Assembly: GCA_947452995.1 (NCBI GenBank)
Contig: CANGEV010000016.1
Coordinates: 1 to 53,968, forward strand
DNA length: 53,968 nucleotides
Direction of reading: 5' to 3'
DNA from: Chitinophagales bacterium
GTDB taxonomy: Bacteria; Bacteroidota; Bacteroidia; Chitinophagales; CAIODY01
Each line of letters starts with the position of its first letter. Position 1 is the first letter of the stretch. The position numbers and the translations under genes are program-made. This document shows, piece after piece, positions 8,518-17,097 of this stretch. Below the pieces are notes generated by a model. The model did not search any database, was not told the DNA's origin, and saw nothing but the letters and a program-made list of their open reading frames with translations.

Positions 8518-10878
8518 ATGAAGAAAATTTCCTTCTCTTTTTTGATGCTTGTTTCCTTTGTTTGCTTCGCAATTTCTGGAGCAAATGCACAAGCAGTCAT
8601 CTCGGCAGAAAGCTTTGACGGTACTACATTCGTACCTAATGGCTGGGCGCTTTTTCCAGCCACGTCTACATCCCAAGCAGTATGGTCGCGCCGTACTACG
8701 GGTACGCAAACCGTTACGGTTGCTCCGCACACAGGCGCAGCAATGGCATCTTTCCGTTCATCAGCAGGCGTTGCTGGTAATACACAGTCGCTTATTTCTC
8801 CAGCTTTTGATCTTTCGAATCGTGGGTCGAATAACGCAGGTATCCGTTTTTGGATGTTCCGTGATAGCGGATTAACTGCTAACGTAGATCGTATGGAAAT
8901 TCTTGTTAACACTACTCCAGATACAACAGGCGCTGTGGTAATTGGTCAAATTGCACGTAATCGTTACGTAAATTTACCAGATACCCAATTGGCAAACGGT
9001 TGGTATCAATACTCGTTTACTTTCCCATCTAACTTCCAAGGCACAACAAACTATGTAATGTTACGTGGTGTCTCTGCTGTAGGTAATCGTATGTATGTGG
9101 ATGATGTAGAATTTGATGCGTTCCCTCCTCCTTGTTCTGGAATGCCTTACGTAGGAGATATAGCTAATTCCTTAAACATCCTTTGCAATGGCGGTGGAAC
9201 AGCTACATTATCTTTCACCAACCCATTAACTGGTATCGCTGGTTTGACTTATCATTGGCAATATTCAGTGAATCCGTTAAGCGCGTTCACAGATTTCGGT
9301 GATACCCTTTCAAATACAGTAACTACACCTGTTTTAAGCCAAACAACTTATTTCATGTGTACCGTTCATTGTGCTTTCTCTGGTCAAGATTATATCACTA
9401 ATATTGATTCTATCATCGTATCTCCAAACCCAAATCCAACCATTACTGTCAATAATTTGACAGGACCTGTTTGTCCTTATACTGGCGGTGTAACACTAAC
9501 GGCAACTGGTGCTGTTTCTTATGTTTGGACTCCGGCTGCTAGCATTAGTAACTTAGGTAATAATTTTGATTCTGTTCTAGCTAATCCTGCAGGAACAACC
9601 AATTATACAGTGGTAGGTACTGACGCATTTGGTTGTGTTGGCACAGCAAATACTACTGTTCAATTAAATCAAGCACCTGCTAAACAAGCAATTCAAGTAT
9701 TGGTAGGTAATGATACAGTATGTGCTGGAGCAACGGTTATTTTACGTGGAAATCCTGGCGGTTTCGGTCCTAACCAAAATACCTATACTTGGTCAGATGG
9801 TAAAACAACACGTAACGATACAATCTTAGCTTCAAATTCAACTTTATATGTTGTTACTGTAACAAACGGTGGTGGATGTAGTACTCTAGATTCACTACAG
9901 TTAGTAGTTACACCAGGTACAGCTCCGTCAATTAGCGTTGTTGGCGGACCGTTCAGTTCTTGTAACGGAACCCCTGTAACCATGAACGTAACTGGTACAG
10001 GTACATCTTATTCTTGGAGTCCTGCAGCAACATTAGATACTGCAGCCGGAACAACCGTTATTGCAACACCACTTAACACAACAAACTACACTGTAACAGC
10101 TACATTAGGTTCTTGTACTAACTCAACATTAATTACTGTTCTCGCTGGTGCTTCTCCTACTTTGAATCCGACCGTTTATAACATGAATAACCAAGCTATT
10201 GGTGATACTGTTTGTGCGGGATCAACCATTGTATTAAATGCAATGCCTTTCGGTCAGAATGGCGTATCCTATGTTTGGTCTGATGGTAAGCCTACACGTC
10301 GTGATACCATCACTCCAACAGCTTCTGCAATGTATGTAGTGAATGCAACTTCAGCAATTGGTTGTACCAATACTGATTCTATCTATTTAACGGTAGTTCC
10401 TGCTCCAGTTCCTGCATTTACTTACGCTGCTACTGGTTGGACTGTTAACTTCACAGATGCTTCAACAGGTGCTTTGTCATATACTTGGAGCTTCGGTGAT
10501 GGTACTTTCGATAATAATGCAAGTCCTTCACATACCTATGCTGCTGATGGTACTTATAATGTAACATTGACTATCATGGGTGCGTGTGGCCCGGATAGCA
10601 CAACTCAATCTGTAACAGTCGCTGCTGGTATTGGTATCAATACTATTGCAACAACTAACTTCAATGTTTACCCTAACCCAGCTGCAGATGTAATCGCAGT
10701 TCGTTTGCCTTCTGCAACTACAGTAGTAATAACGAATGTTATGGGCCAAGAAGTAATGCATATGGATATTGCAGCACAAGCTTCTTTGAATGTGAATCAA
10801 TTGCCTGCTGGTGTTTATAGCATCAAGGCTTCTGATAAACAAGGAAAGGTTTATACAGCAAAATTTGTAAAACAATAA
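8518..10878 (+). CDS. T9SS type A sorting-domain secreted protein with jelly-roll, Ig-like and PKD domains
   Basis: The 786-residue product has a clear signal peptide (KKISFSFLMLVSFVCFAISG, cut near ANAQA). Residues about 28-200 form a MAM/choice-of-anchor-like sandwich (AESFDGTTFVPNGW at the start, MYVDDVEFDAF at the end). Several Ig-like repeats with the pattern YVWSDGK-TRRDT / TLYVVT follow. A PKD domain lies at about 628-705 (YTWSFGDGTFDNNASPSHTY). The final ~75 residues start NFNVYPNPAADVI and end GVYSIKASDKQGKVYTAKFV, the type A T9SS C-terminal signal, usually removed on export. No catalytic domain is visible. A structural, adhesive or carbohydrate-binding surface role is an inference. 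It is a single-gene unit with its own terminator. Confidence 0.92.
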   Translation: MKKISFSFLMLVSFVCFAISGANAQAVISAESFDGTTFVPNGWALFPATSTSQAVWSRRTTGTQTVTVAPHTGAAMASFRSSAGVAGNTQSLISPAFDLSNRGSNNAGIRFWMFRDSGLTANVDRMEILVNTTPDTTGAVVIGQIARNRYVNLPDTQLANGWYQYSFTFPSNFQGTTNYVMLRGVSAVGNRMYVDDVEFDAFPPPCSGMPYVGDIANSLNILCNGGGTATLSFTNPLTGIAGLTYHWQYSVNPLSAFTDFGDTLSNTVTTPVLSQTTYFMCTVHCAFSGQDYITNIDSIIVSPNPNPTITVNNLTGPVCPYTGGVTLTATGAVSYVWTPAASISNLGNNFDSVLANPAGTTNYTVVGTDAFGCVGTANTTVQLNQAPAKQAIQVLVGNDTVCAGATVILRGNPGGFGPNQNTYTWSDGKTTRNDTILASNSTLYVVTVTNGGGCSTLDSLQLVVTPGTAPSISVVGGPFSSCNGTPVTMNVTGTGTSYSWSPAATLDTAAGTTVIATPLNTTNYTVTATLGSCTNSTLITVLAGASPTLNPTVYNMNNQAIGDTVCAGSTIVLNAMPFGQNGVSYVWSDGKPTRRDTITPTASAMYVVNATSAIGCTNTDSIYLTVVPAPVPAFTYAATGWTVNFTDASTGALSYTWSFGDGTFDNNASPSHTYAADGTYNVTLTIMGACGPDSTTQSVTVAAGIGINTIATTNFNVYPNPAADVIAVRLPSATTVVITNVMGQEVMHMDIAAQASLNVNQLPAGVYSIKASDKQGKVYTAKFVKQ

Positions 10879-10899
10879 GTTTTGCCAATTGTTAAGTTT

Positions 10900-10938
10900 A
10901 AGTCCCGATTAACATTGTTAGTCGGGACTTTTTCTTTT
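10900..10938 (+). terminator. Intrinsic terminator after the T9SS type A protein gene
   Basis: A 9-bp stem (AAGTCCCGA paired with TCGGGACTT), extended by four more pairs after a T-G wobble, is followed by TTTTTCTTTTT. It lies 21 bases after the stop codon. Confidence 0.92.
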
Positions 10939-10980
10939 TATCGCTTTGAAGTGCGTAACTTCGTACTTTAATTATTTGAT

Positions 10981-12144
10981 ATGCGAATAGGTATAGTTTG
11001 TTATCCAACGTTTGGTGGAAGTGGTGTCTTAGCTACGGAATTAGGTAAAGCCCTTGCTGATCAAGGCCATGAAGTACATTTTATCACTTACAAACAGCCT
11101 GCTCGATTATTGGATTCTTTTCATGAACGTATTTTCTATCATGAGGTGAATGTAAGCAACTACCCATTGTTTGACTATCCGCCTTATGAATCCGCATTGG
11201 CTGGGCGTTTGGTCGATGTTGTGCAAAATGAAAAATTGGATTTATTGCATTTACATTATGCGATTCCTCATGCTGCTGCAGCATTTATGGCAAAGCAAAT
11301 TTTGAAAGAAAAAGGAATTTCTATTCCTTATATCACCACCTTGCACGGTACTGACATTACCTTGGTGGGGAAGGATGAAACCTTTAAGCCATTAGTCGCT
11401 TTTTCAATCGAACAATCAGATGCAATCACCACTGTTTCTGAAGATTTAAAGCGCGAAACGATACAGTTTTTTGGTATTCAAAAAGCGATTGATGTTATTC
11501 ATAATTTTGTTGATCTTAAGCGCTTTCGAAAGCATAATAAAGAACATTTTAGAAAAGCAATTGCAACAGAGAATGAAAAGATTGTAATACATACTTCCAA
11601 CTTCCGAAAGGTAAAACGTGTTGAGGACGTTATTCATATTTTTAATAAAATACATTCTCAAATTCCTGCGAAACTCTTGTTGATTGGAGACGGACCTGAG
11701 CGTCATAATGTAGAGCTGTTATGCCGTAATTTAGGGATTCTAGAACATGTGCGATTTCTTGGAAAGCAAGATGCACTCGAAGAAATTCTTACCATAGGCG
11801 ATCTATTCTTATTGCCTTCTGAAACGGAGAGTTTTGGATTGTCTGCCTTAGAGGCGATGGCGTGTATGGTGCCCGTTATCTCTACCAATGCAGGTGGCTT
11901 ACCGGAGGTAAATATTCATGGAAAAACAGGCTATATGGCCGATGTCGGTGATGTGGAGTCGATGGGCCAATATGGAATTGATTTATTGTCAAATCCAGTA
12001 TTACATCAGCAAATGCGCGAAAATGCGCTCATGCAAGCGAAAACATTCGACATCAAATATATCTTGCCTAAATATACAGCACTTTATGAGCGTGTCTTAT
12101 TAGAAAATGGCAAATCAGATTGCTTTAAAAATTGTGCGCGTTAA
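10981..12144 (+). CDS. bshA: N-acetyl-alpha-D-glucosaminyl L-malate synthase (bacillithiol biosynthesis)
   Basis: The 387-residue GT4-fold glycosyltransferase opens with MRIGIVCYPTFGGSGVLATE and continues LGKALADQGHEVHFITY, a near-signature for BshA. The C-terminal half has SNFRKVKRVEDVI and the donor-binding ETESFGLSALEAMA motif. BshA joins UDP-GlcNAc to L-malate, the first step to bacillithiol, the low-molecular-weight thiol of many Bacteroidota and Firmicutes. The later-step genes bshB and bshC are not in this window. The ATG at 10981 is preceded by no Shine-Dalgarno. The gene ends 14 bases from the convergent lepB. Confidence 0.93.
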   Translation: MRIGIVCYPTFGGSGVLATELGKALADQGHEVHFITYKQPARLLDSFHERIFYHEVNVSNYPLFDYPPYESALAGRLVDVVQNEKLDLLHLHYAIPHAAAAFMAKQILKEKGISIPYITTLHGTDITLVGKDETFKPLVAFSIEQSDAITTVSEDLKRETIQFFGIQKAIDVIHNFVDLKRFRKHNKEHFRKAIATENEKIVIHTSNFRKVKRVEDVIHIFNKIHSQIPAKLLLIGDGPERHNVELLCRNLGILEHVRFLGKQDALEEILTIGDLFLLPSETESFGLSALEAMACMVPVISTNAGGLPEVNIHGKTGYMADVGDVESMGQYGIDLLSNPVLHQQMRENALMQAKTFDIKYILPKYTALYERVLLENGKSDCFKNCAR

Positions 12145-12158
12145 ATAAGGCGAAACGC

Positions 12159-13286
12159 TTAGTGTATACCCATAAATAGGCGATTCCAACGTACTTTTTG
12201 CCACATACTACGTGGATGTTCATCCAAACTAAAGAAGATGAATAGTGCTTTTCCAACTACGTGATCCTCCGGAACAAAACCCCAGTAACGGCTGTCTTCG
12301 CTATTATGCCTGTTGTCGCCCATCATCCAATAGTAGTTCATATTGAAGGTATAGGTATGCGCTTCTTTACCATTGATGAAATATTTGCCATTCTTTTCTT
12401 CTAAAGTATTGTGCTCATAAACACTGATTATCTCACGATAGAAGCAAATATTTGCAGGTGTTAATGTAACCGTTGCGCCCTTTTTAGGAATCCATATCTT
12501 ACCATAATGATCGGCATTCCAACGATAATGTAAAGTGTCATGCGGGAATACACGCGCCTCCATTGCAGTATCAGGACGTACATTCGGACGTACTTCCACG
12601 ATGTTACTCATTTGTTTGATCGCAGCAGCATTTTCAGGTGTTAAAAACAAATTGAACGAACCATCATTCATTTGCCAGCCATCTGTCACTCCCATATCCA
12701 TGATAGCCTCCGCATCGAGCATAGAACCGTTCGTGCGAACAATGTATTCCATTTGTCCTTTCGGAGGAGCATAGCCTATTTTACCATTTACATAAAGCAC
12801 ACTTTGTCTTACCTCGATGGTATCACCAGGAACACCCACACAACGTTTGATATAATGCTCGCGTTTATCTACTGGACGATTCAGCGGCGCCTTATATTCC
12901 ATTGGATAGTTGAAGACTACCACATCATTCCGCTGTACATCTCCAAATCCTGGTAAACGGTGATACCCCCATTGTACCCAATCTAAATAGGATTGAACAC
13001 CGATGATCGGAAAACTATGATGTGTTAAAGGAAATGCAATTGGCGTCATTGGAGTACGCGGACCATAACTCAACTTGCTCACGATAAGGAAATCGCCAAT
13101 GAGTAAAGATTTTTCCATGGAGCCTGTCGGGATATTAAACATCTCTCCCGTGAACATACGTATTATTGTAGCTGCAATCACCGCAAATAAAATGGCGTCC
13201 GTCCACTCACGTGTTTTAGATTTCTTTTTCTTCGGAGTTTTATCGGTATTATCTGTTGCTGTCTTTTGCCAAAATTTCCAGTTCAT
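12159..13286 (-). CDS. lepB: Signal peptidase I
   Basis: The 375-residue protein has a charged lysine-rich N-terminus, a membrane segment at about 28-47 and the catalytic serine motif IPTGSMEKSL. The lysine motif YIKRCVGVPGDTIEV lies near residue 150, and the box GDNRHNSEDSRYWGFV is near the C-terminus. It removes signal peptides from Sec-exported proteins at the inner membrane. A long insert of roughly 130 residues separates the lysine box from the C-terminal box, as is usual for Bacteroidota LepB. It is not next to dapB/DUF5683, its frequent neighbours in this phylum, although those genes sit about 6 kb away. Confidence 0.95.
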   Translation of the reverse strand: MNWKFWQKTATDNTDKTPKKKKSKTREWTDAILFAVIAATIIRMFTGEMFNIPTGSMEKSLLIGDFLIVSKLSYGPRTPMTPIAFPLTHHSFPIIGVQSYLDWVQWGYHRLPGFGDVQRNDVVVFNYPMEYKAPLNRPVDKREHYIKRCVGVPGDTIEVRQSVLYVNGKIGYAPPKGQMEYIVRTNGSMLDAEAIMDMGVTDGWQMNDGSFNLFLTPENAAAIKQMSNIVEVRPNVRPDTAMEARVFPHDTLHYRWNADHYGKIWIPKKGATVTLTPANICFYREIISVYEHNTLEEKNGKYFINGKEAHTYTFNMNYYWMMGDNRHNSEDSRYWGFVPEDHVVGKALFIFFSLDEHPRSMWQKVRWNRLFMGIH

Positions 13287-13313
13287 TGCTTAAAAATTGA
13301 GATGCTAATTTAC

Positions 13314-13321
13314 CAAATATA
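13314..13321 (-). promoter_or_regulatory. -7 box of lepB
   Basis: TATATTTG on the minus strand is a full match to TAnnTTTG, 27 bases before the lepB ATG. A partial -33 (TTTC) lies about 18 bases upstream. Confidence 0.55.
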
Positions 13322-13327
13322 TTCTTG

Positions 13328-13344
13328 CTTTCCCGAAGGGAAAG
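13328..13344. other. Small hairpin between murI and lepB
   Basis: A 7-bp perfect stem (CTTTCCC / GGGAAAG) with a GAA/TTC loop lies 10 bases beyond the murI stop and just upstream of the lepB promoter box. It lacks a T tract, so it is at best a weak terminator or an RNA 3'-end stabiliser. Confidence 0.3.
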
Positions 13345-13354
13345 TTAATAGGAC

Positions 13355-14179
13355 TTAAATATTTTCTTTTTCCCAAATATTGTTCTTTTCCAAGGCAACG
13401 GCTTCACCCCAAAACAACTTTGTGATCTGTTCGAAAGCAGCCGTATAATCTGAGACAATAAAATGATGTGTTCCCAATTCCTGCTGCGTATTGAGTAAAG
13501 AAAGGTTCTTTAGTTGTGATTTAACTGCTTCGGCAGTAATGAGCGTCGAGTCGAGCACCTCAACTTTCTTTTGATAAAAGTCTTCGATATAGCCTTTAAT
13601 TATAGGGTAGTGCGTACAAGCTAATATTAGTACATCAATATCTTTTAACGTTGCTTGATTCAAGTACTCTTCCACTAATAATTTGGAGCCCGCATGCTTG
13701 CTAAATCCTTCTTCAATCAAGTGGACGAGCAACGGTGTTGCCAAGGCATGCACATCTGTAATATCCTTTAATGCAAGCTTTCTAGGGTATACACGCGCAT
13801 TGACAGTTCCTTTGGTAGCAATGATACCAACTTTCGCTGTAGGATAGTGCTGCTGAACGTAATCTACCATGGGGTCTATCACATTTACCAATAATATTCG
13901 TTCTCCAAATTCACTTTGCAATGCTTCGAAAGCGGCTGCAGATGCCGTATTACAGGCTACTACTACCATCTTACAGTTTTGTTCTTCTAGGAATTTAGTG
14001 ATACCTAGTGAAAACTGACGCACCGCTTCGGCAGATTTATCGCCATAAGGTAAGTGGGCGGTATCTCCGTAATAAACGAGGTTTTCATGCGGAAGCAACC
14101 GACTAATAGCATGTGCTACAGTGAGTCCTCCGATACCTGAATCGAAAATGCCAATAGGTTGTTGTGCTTGCAAATTCAC
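13355..14179 (-). CDS. murI: Glutamate racemase
   Basis: MurI makes D-glutamate for peptidoglycan. The 274-residue protein shows the aspartate motif IGIFDSGIGGLTV and the two catalytic cysteine motifs, VACNTASA (about residue 75) and LACTHYP (about residue 187). YYGDTAHLPYG, the usual substrate-site stretch, is also present. The start is GTG at 14179, as no ATG fits. The box TACTTTAG (14191-14184) ends four bases before this GTG, so an internal promoter giving an almost leaderless message is likely. The gene follows the RlmI-like methyltransferase gene by 25 bases. Confidence 0.95.
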   Translation of the reverse strand: MNLQAQQPIGIFDSGIGGLTVAHAISRLLPHENLVYYGDTAHLPYGDKSAEAVRQFSLGITKFLEEQNCKMVVVACNTASAAAFEALQSEFGERILLVNVIDPMVDYVQQHYPTAKVGIIATKGTVNARVYPRKLALKDITDVHALATPLLVHLIEEGFSKHAGSKLLVEEYLNQATLKDIDVLILACTHYPIIKGYIEDFYQKKVEVLDSTLITAEAVKSQLKNLSLLNTQQELGTHHFIVSDYTAAFEQITKLFWGEAVALEKNNIWEKENI

Positions 14180-14183
14180 TACT

Positions 14184-14191
14184 CTAAAGTA
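14184..14191 (-). promoter_or_regulatory. Probable -7 box of murI
   Basis: TACTTTAG on the minus strand is one mismatch from TAnnTTTG. It is separated from the GTG start by four bases, the same spacing as in rlmN, tsaB and rnpA. Confidence 0.42.
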
Positions 14192-14204
14192 CGAAAATTA
14201 ATCC

Positions 14205-15374
14205 TTATACGACTTGTAAGATGGCAAACTTTAGATAAAGCGTCTCTGGGATATTCCAAATAGCAGGATGATCCGGGGATTGTGGTTGGAAGACCACTTG
14301 GCGTAATTGTCTACCTACGTCGTTTGCGGCTTCTGTAATGACTTGTTTGAATTCTTCTGGATAAATAAAATGGCTACAGGAGCTGCTAATTAAATAGCCG
14401 CCTGGTTTTACCAATTGTAAGCCTCTTCGATTGATTTCTTTATATCCTCTTAGTGCGGCTTCTAAGTTTTTACGCGATTTGGTAAAGGCTGGTGGATCGA
14501 GCATCACCACATCGAATTGTTCACCTTTTTCGACCATTATTTTAAGCTCGTCGAACACGTTTACCGTACGAAATTCGCATTGTGAAAAGCCGTTTAATTT
14601 AGCGTTTTCACGACATACATCGATTGCCTCTTGAGAAATATCTAGGCCTATTACTTCTTTAGCGCCGAACTTTGCGGCATACATGGAGAAGGAGCCGGTA
14701 TAGCTGCAAGCGTCGAGTACACGGGCGTTTTTCACGAAAGGTTGTATCGCGAGGCGGTTTTTACGCTGATCATGAAAGAAACCGGTTTTCTGTCCGTGCG
14801 CAATATCCACCTTGAATTGAATACCATCTTGTTTGAATACAAAATTGGTAGGCCCTTCTCCGTAAATCCATCCTGTGCGTTCTTCTAGGCCTTCCAGTGT
14901 ACGAACGCTTACGTCGCTACGTTCATAGATCGCTTTTGGGGCTACAACTTTCACCAAGGCATCAATGATTTCTTGGCGGCGGATATCCATTCCTAAGGTA
15001 AGAATTTGCACGACCAAAATATCTTCGAACTTGTCGACTACTAAACCACTTAAGCCATCTGCTTCACCAAAGACGATACGGCAATTCTTGTCGTATCCGA
15101 TACTTTTGCGGTAGTTCCAGGCTTTCTCTATCTGGTTGATGAAGAATGCCGCATCAATTAATTCCTGTTTTTTACGTGACAGAATGCGCACTCTAATGAG
15201 CGATGCGGGGTTGATATATCCTTTACCAAGGAAGTTTCCTCGTTGGTTACAAACATCTACAATGTCGCCGGCTTGATATTCACCTTCTTCTTTAACGATT
15301 TCGTTGGCAAAGACCCATGGATGGCCGTGTGCAACGCGTTTATCTTTTCCTTTTCCGAGTATAATGGTAGACAT
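14205..15374 (-). CDS. Class I SAM-dependent rRNA methyltransferase, RlmI-like (PUA + Rossmann)
   Basis: The 389-residue protein starts with a PUA domain (HPWVFANEI, GNFLGKGYINPASLIRVRIL) and continues with an EEHD-like linker (GLEERTGWIYGEGP). The methyltransferase domain has VLDACSYTGSFSMYAAKFGA, the motif DPPAFTKS and the late SSSCSHF cysteine. This matches the RlmI/YccW family that makes m5C in 23S rRNA. The E. coli enzyme is 396 residues. I start it at ATG 15374 (MSTIILGKGKDKR). The longer frame from 15419 would run back through the rplS terminator hairpin. Transcription must come from read-through or from a TATTTTTA box buried in the terminator's T tract. Confidence 0.9.
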   Translation of the reverse strand: MSTIILGKGKDKRVAHGHPWVFANEIVKEEGEYQAGDIVDVCNQRGNFLGKGYINPASLIRVRILSRKKQELIDAAFFINQIEKAWNYRKSIGYDKNCRIVFGEADGLSGLVVDKFEDILVVQILTLGMDIRRQEIIDALVKVVAPKAIYERSDVSVRTLEGLEERTGWIYGEGPTNFVFKQDGIQFKVDIAHGQKTGFFHDQRKNRLAIQPFVKNARVLDACSYTGSFSMYAAKFGAKEVIGLDISQEAIDVCRENAKLNGFSQCEFRTVNVFDELKIMVEKGEQFDVVMLDPPAFTKSRKNLEAALRGYKEINRRGLQLVKPGGYLISSSCSHFIYPEEFKQVITEAANDVGRQLRQVVFQPQSPDHPAIWNIPETLYLKFAILQVV

Positions 15375-15385
15375 AGGGTTGTTAT

Positions 15386-15426
15386 AAAAATAAAAAACGC
15401 TTGATTTTAGACAAATCAAGCGTTTT
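15386..15426 (-). terminator. Strong intrinsic terminator of rplS
   Basis: A perfect 14-bp stem (AAAACGCTTGATTT with AAATCAAGCGTTTT, 5-base loop) is followed on the minus strand by T6-A-T5. It begins 23 bases after the rplS stop and ends only 11 bases before the next gene on the same strand. A TATTTTTA (-7-like) box overlaps the T tract at 15392-15385. Confidence 0.9.
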
Positions 15427-15449
15427 GAATATTGTTGCGATGCGCAAAA

Positions 15450-15791
15450 TTATTTTTCAGCGATACGAGCTGCTTTACCGCGTAGGTTACGCAAGTAGAA
15501 GATACGTGCACGACGTACTTTACCACGCTTGTTTACAACGATTGTCTCGATTGTTGGAGAGTGAACAGGGAAGATACGCTCTACACCGATACCGTCAGAA
15601 ATCTTACGGATAGTGAAAGTTTCAGTAGCGCCTGATCCACGACGTTGGATAACGTCGCCTTTGAAAGACTGCGGACGAGTTTTGTCGCCTTCTACGATTT
15701 TATAAGTAACGGTGATGTTGTCACCAGCTTTGAATTCAGGAAAACTCTTGCGAGTAACTAATTCATTTTCTACGAATTGAATTGCGTTCAT
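15450..15791 (-). CDS. rplS: 50S ribosomal protein L19
   Basis: The 113-residue product is standard for L19 (about 115). It shows [38 protein letters not shown] and [14 protein letters not shown], ending in basic [18 protein letters not shown]. The start is the ATG at 15791 ([11 protein letters not shown]). A longer frame begins at 15830, but that lies inside the promoter box. It is a single-gene unit with a good -33/-7 promoter and a strong terminator, fitting high expression. Confidence 0.97.
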   Translation of the reverse strand: MNAIQFVENELVTRKSFPEFKAGDNITVTYKIVEGDKTRPQSFKGDVIQRRGSGATETFTIRKISDGIGVERIFPVHSPTIETIVVNKRGKVRRARIFYLRNLRGKAARIAEK

Positions 15792-15817
15792 AACACGAAT
15801 GTTTTTATGAGGGAGTG

Positions 15818-15847
15818 CAAAGGTAAGCAATATTTCAGATTTACCAA
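15818..15847 (-). promoter_or_regulatory. rplS promoter (-33 TTG, -7 TACCTTTG)
   Basis: On the minus strand TTG (15847-15845) is followed by 19 bases and TACCTTTG (15825-15818), a full match to the Bacteroidota sigma-ABfr consensus. The expected leader is about 20 bases. It is one of the three best promoters in the window. Confidence 0.75.
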
Positions 15848-15864
15848 GCTTTTTTAAAGATTTT

Positions 15865-16200
15865 TTACGGAACTAAAATTCCACTAACGTAAGCGTTTAC
15901 CAAACGATCTTCTGCGAAGTTTAATTGGGCTTTTCCTTTCATGGCAGCATATTCATGATTCCAACGGCTTTGGCTCATTCTTTCTGCGTGTGGTAATTCG
16001 TGACACGATGAGCAACGGCTCTCGTATAATTTCTTCCCTTCCGCTAGTTCTGCGCTATTTACGCCAGGGAAACGTGTTTCAGCTTGCTTGAGTTGCTCTG
16101 AAGTGAATCCAGTGCTAACACTTGCGTTTGTGCTTTTTTTTACGCCGCAAGCAATGCCTAGGATTGCCGCAATTATACCTAATACGATCGTTCTTTTCAT
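15865..16200 (-). CDS. Small cytochrome c-type lipoprotein
   Basis: The 111-residue product has a lipoprotein signal ([11 protein letters not shown], lipobox ending in Cys 18). A single haem-c site, CSSCH, is at about residue 62 in [20 protein letters not shown] likely axial methionine lies in the AAMKGKAQ region. It would be a membrane-tethered periplasmic electron carrier. The partner is unknown. It starts 1 base after the thioredoxin-like gene on the same strand, which implies joint transcription and perhaps a shared redox or cytochrome-maturation context. Confidence 0.85.
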   Translation of the reverse strand: MKRTIVLGIIAAILGIACGVKKSTNASVSTGFTSEQLKQAETRFPGVNSAELAEGKKLYESRCSSCHELPHAERMSQSRWNHEYAAMKGKAQLNFAEDRLVNAYVSGILVP

Positions 16201-16201
16201 C

Positions 16202-17014
16202 TTATTTGTTTATTTCAGGATTTAGTAGGGCTTCCGCCTGTTTTTTTAATTTTTTGTCGCCTTGTTGTTCCGAAAGTTTTAAACTAGCGTTGGCCACTCG
16301 CGTAATCAAATTTGCAACCTTTTCTTTACCGTATTTACCTTCAAAAAGCGCTTTGTTCTTGGTTAAATAGGCGAAATTAGGGCTAAGTACATTGGTTTCG
16401 AATAAATTCATCACCATGAAAGGTATTTCTTCTGCGAATTGTTCTTCTTTCAATCCTCCAAAATAACTGCGTAGCACCTTTTCTTTCATCGGATGATTGG
16501 CAGGTAGCTTTAGTAAAAGGTTCACTAAAAAGCGTGCATCTTTTTGTCCTTTTTGATAGCTTAAAAGCATCATATCCAGCGCTGGCAAGTTGAGAGCTTC
16601 CTGTGATTTTTTATTAAATTCTGGAACGGGTAAGCCTCCTACTTGTTTGTTCAAAATATGCGCATTCTCATCAAAGTAAATCATAGTAGGATATGCATAG
16701 ATGCCGAACTGCTGACTCAAGCCTGGTCCTTCTCCTTTCTCCATGTCCTGCTTGAAATTAATATAGTTGTTATTATGCCACAATCCTACGGTATCATCGG
16801 TGAAAACATTTGCAGCCATCCATTTACACGGACCACACCACGATGTATAACAATCGATGAAAATACCTTTCTGTTCTGCTTTTGCCTTTTGCATAATTTC
16901 AGCCCAACTGCCATGCTCGAAATGAATTCCTTTCGCAGCTGGCGCATAAGGTACTGCCTGCGCCAATACCTGCGCAGAAAAGATACTTAACAGAATACTT
17001 AATAAATAACGCAT
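16202..17014 (-). CDS. Exported thioredoxin-fold protein with long helical C-terminus
   Basis: The 270-residue product has a signal peptide (LLSILLSIFSAQVLAQA). A thioredoxin-like domain (about 25-140) carries the active site SWCGPCKWM, the KQDMEKGEGPGLSQQF stretch and the cis-proline segment AYPTMIYFDE. A helical domain of about 120 residues without recognised motifs follows. The CGPC site suggests disulfide reductase activity in the periplasm. The gene leads a unit with the cytochrome c lipoprotein gene. A TAATTTAG box lies 18 bases before its ATG. Confidence 0.85.
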   Translation of the reverse strand: MRYLLSILLSIFSAQVLAQAVPYAPAAKGIHFEHGSWAEIMQKAKAEQKGIFIDCYTSWCGPCKWMAANVFTDDTVGLWHNNNYINFKQDMEKGEGPGLSQQFGIYAYPTMIYFDENAHILNKQVGGLPVPEFNKKSQEALNLPALDMMLLSYQKGQKDARFLVNLLLKLPANHPMKEKVLRSYFGGLKEEQFAEEIPFMVMNLFETNVLSPNFAYLTKNKALFEGKYGKEKVANLITRVANASLKLSEQQGDKKLKKQAEALLNPEINK

Positions 17015-17032
17015 AATAAGGTTTGCTGGATT

Positions 17033-17040
17033 CTAAATTA
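17033..17040 (-). promoter_or_regulatory. Probable -7 box of the thioredoxin/cytochrome c unit
   Basis: TAATTTAG on the minus strand, 18 bases before the ATG at 17014, fits the TAnnTT(T/A)G form. It lies in the 83-base divergent gap with the DUF6089 gene. On the plus strand the only candidate there is GACCTTTG at 17080-17087. Confidence 0.45.
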
Positions 17041-17097
17041 ATCCTTTTTTTTACTTCGTAAAGATAACAGAAATAATCCGACCTTTGCCATTCATAC

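Noticed and set aside
10528-10875. 115-codon minus-strand frame at the end of the T9SS type A gene
   Set aside because: Rich in Cys, Tyr, Ser and Arg in an unstructured way, as expected for the antisense of Thr/Asn-rich Ig-like repeats. No motif or promoter.
12535-12956. Two plus-strand frames inside lepB
   Set aside because: Both are antisense to the well-supported signal peptidase gene and carry no recognisable domain.
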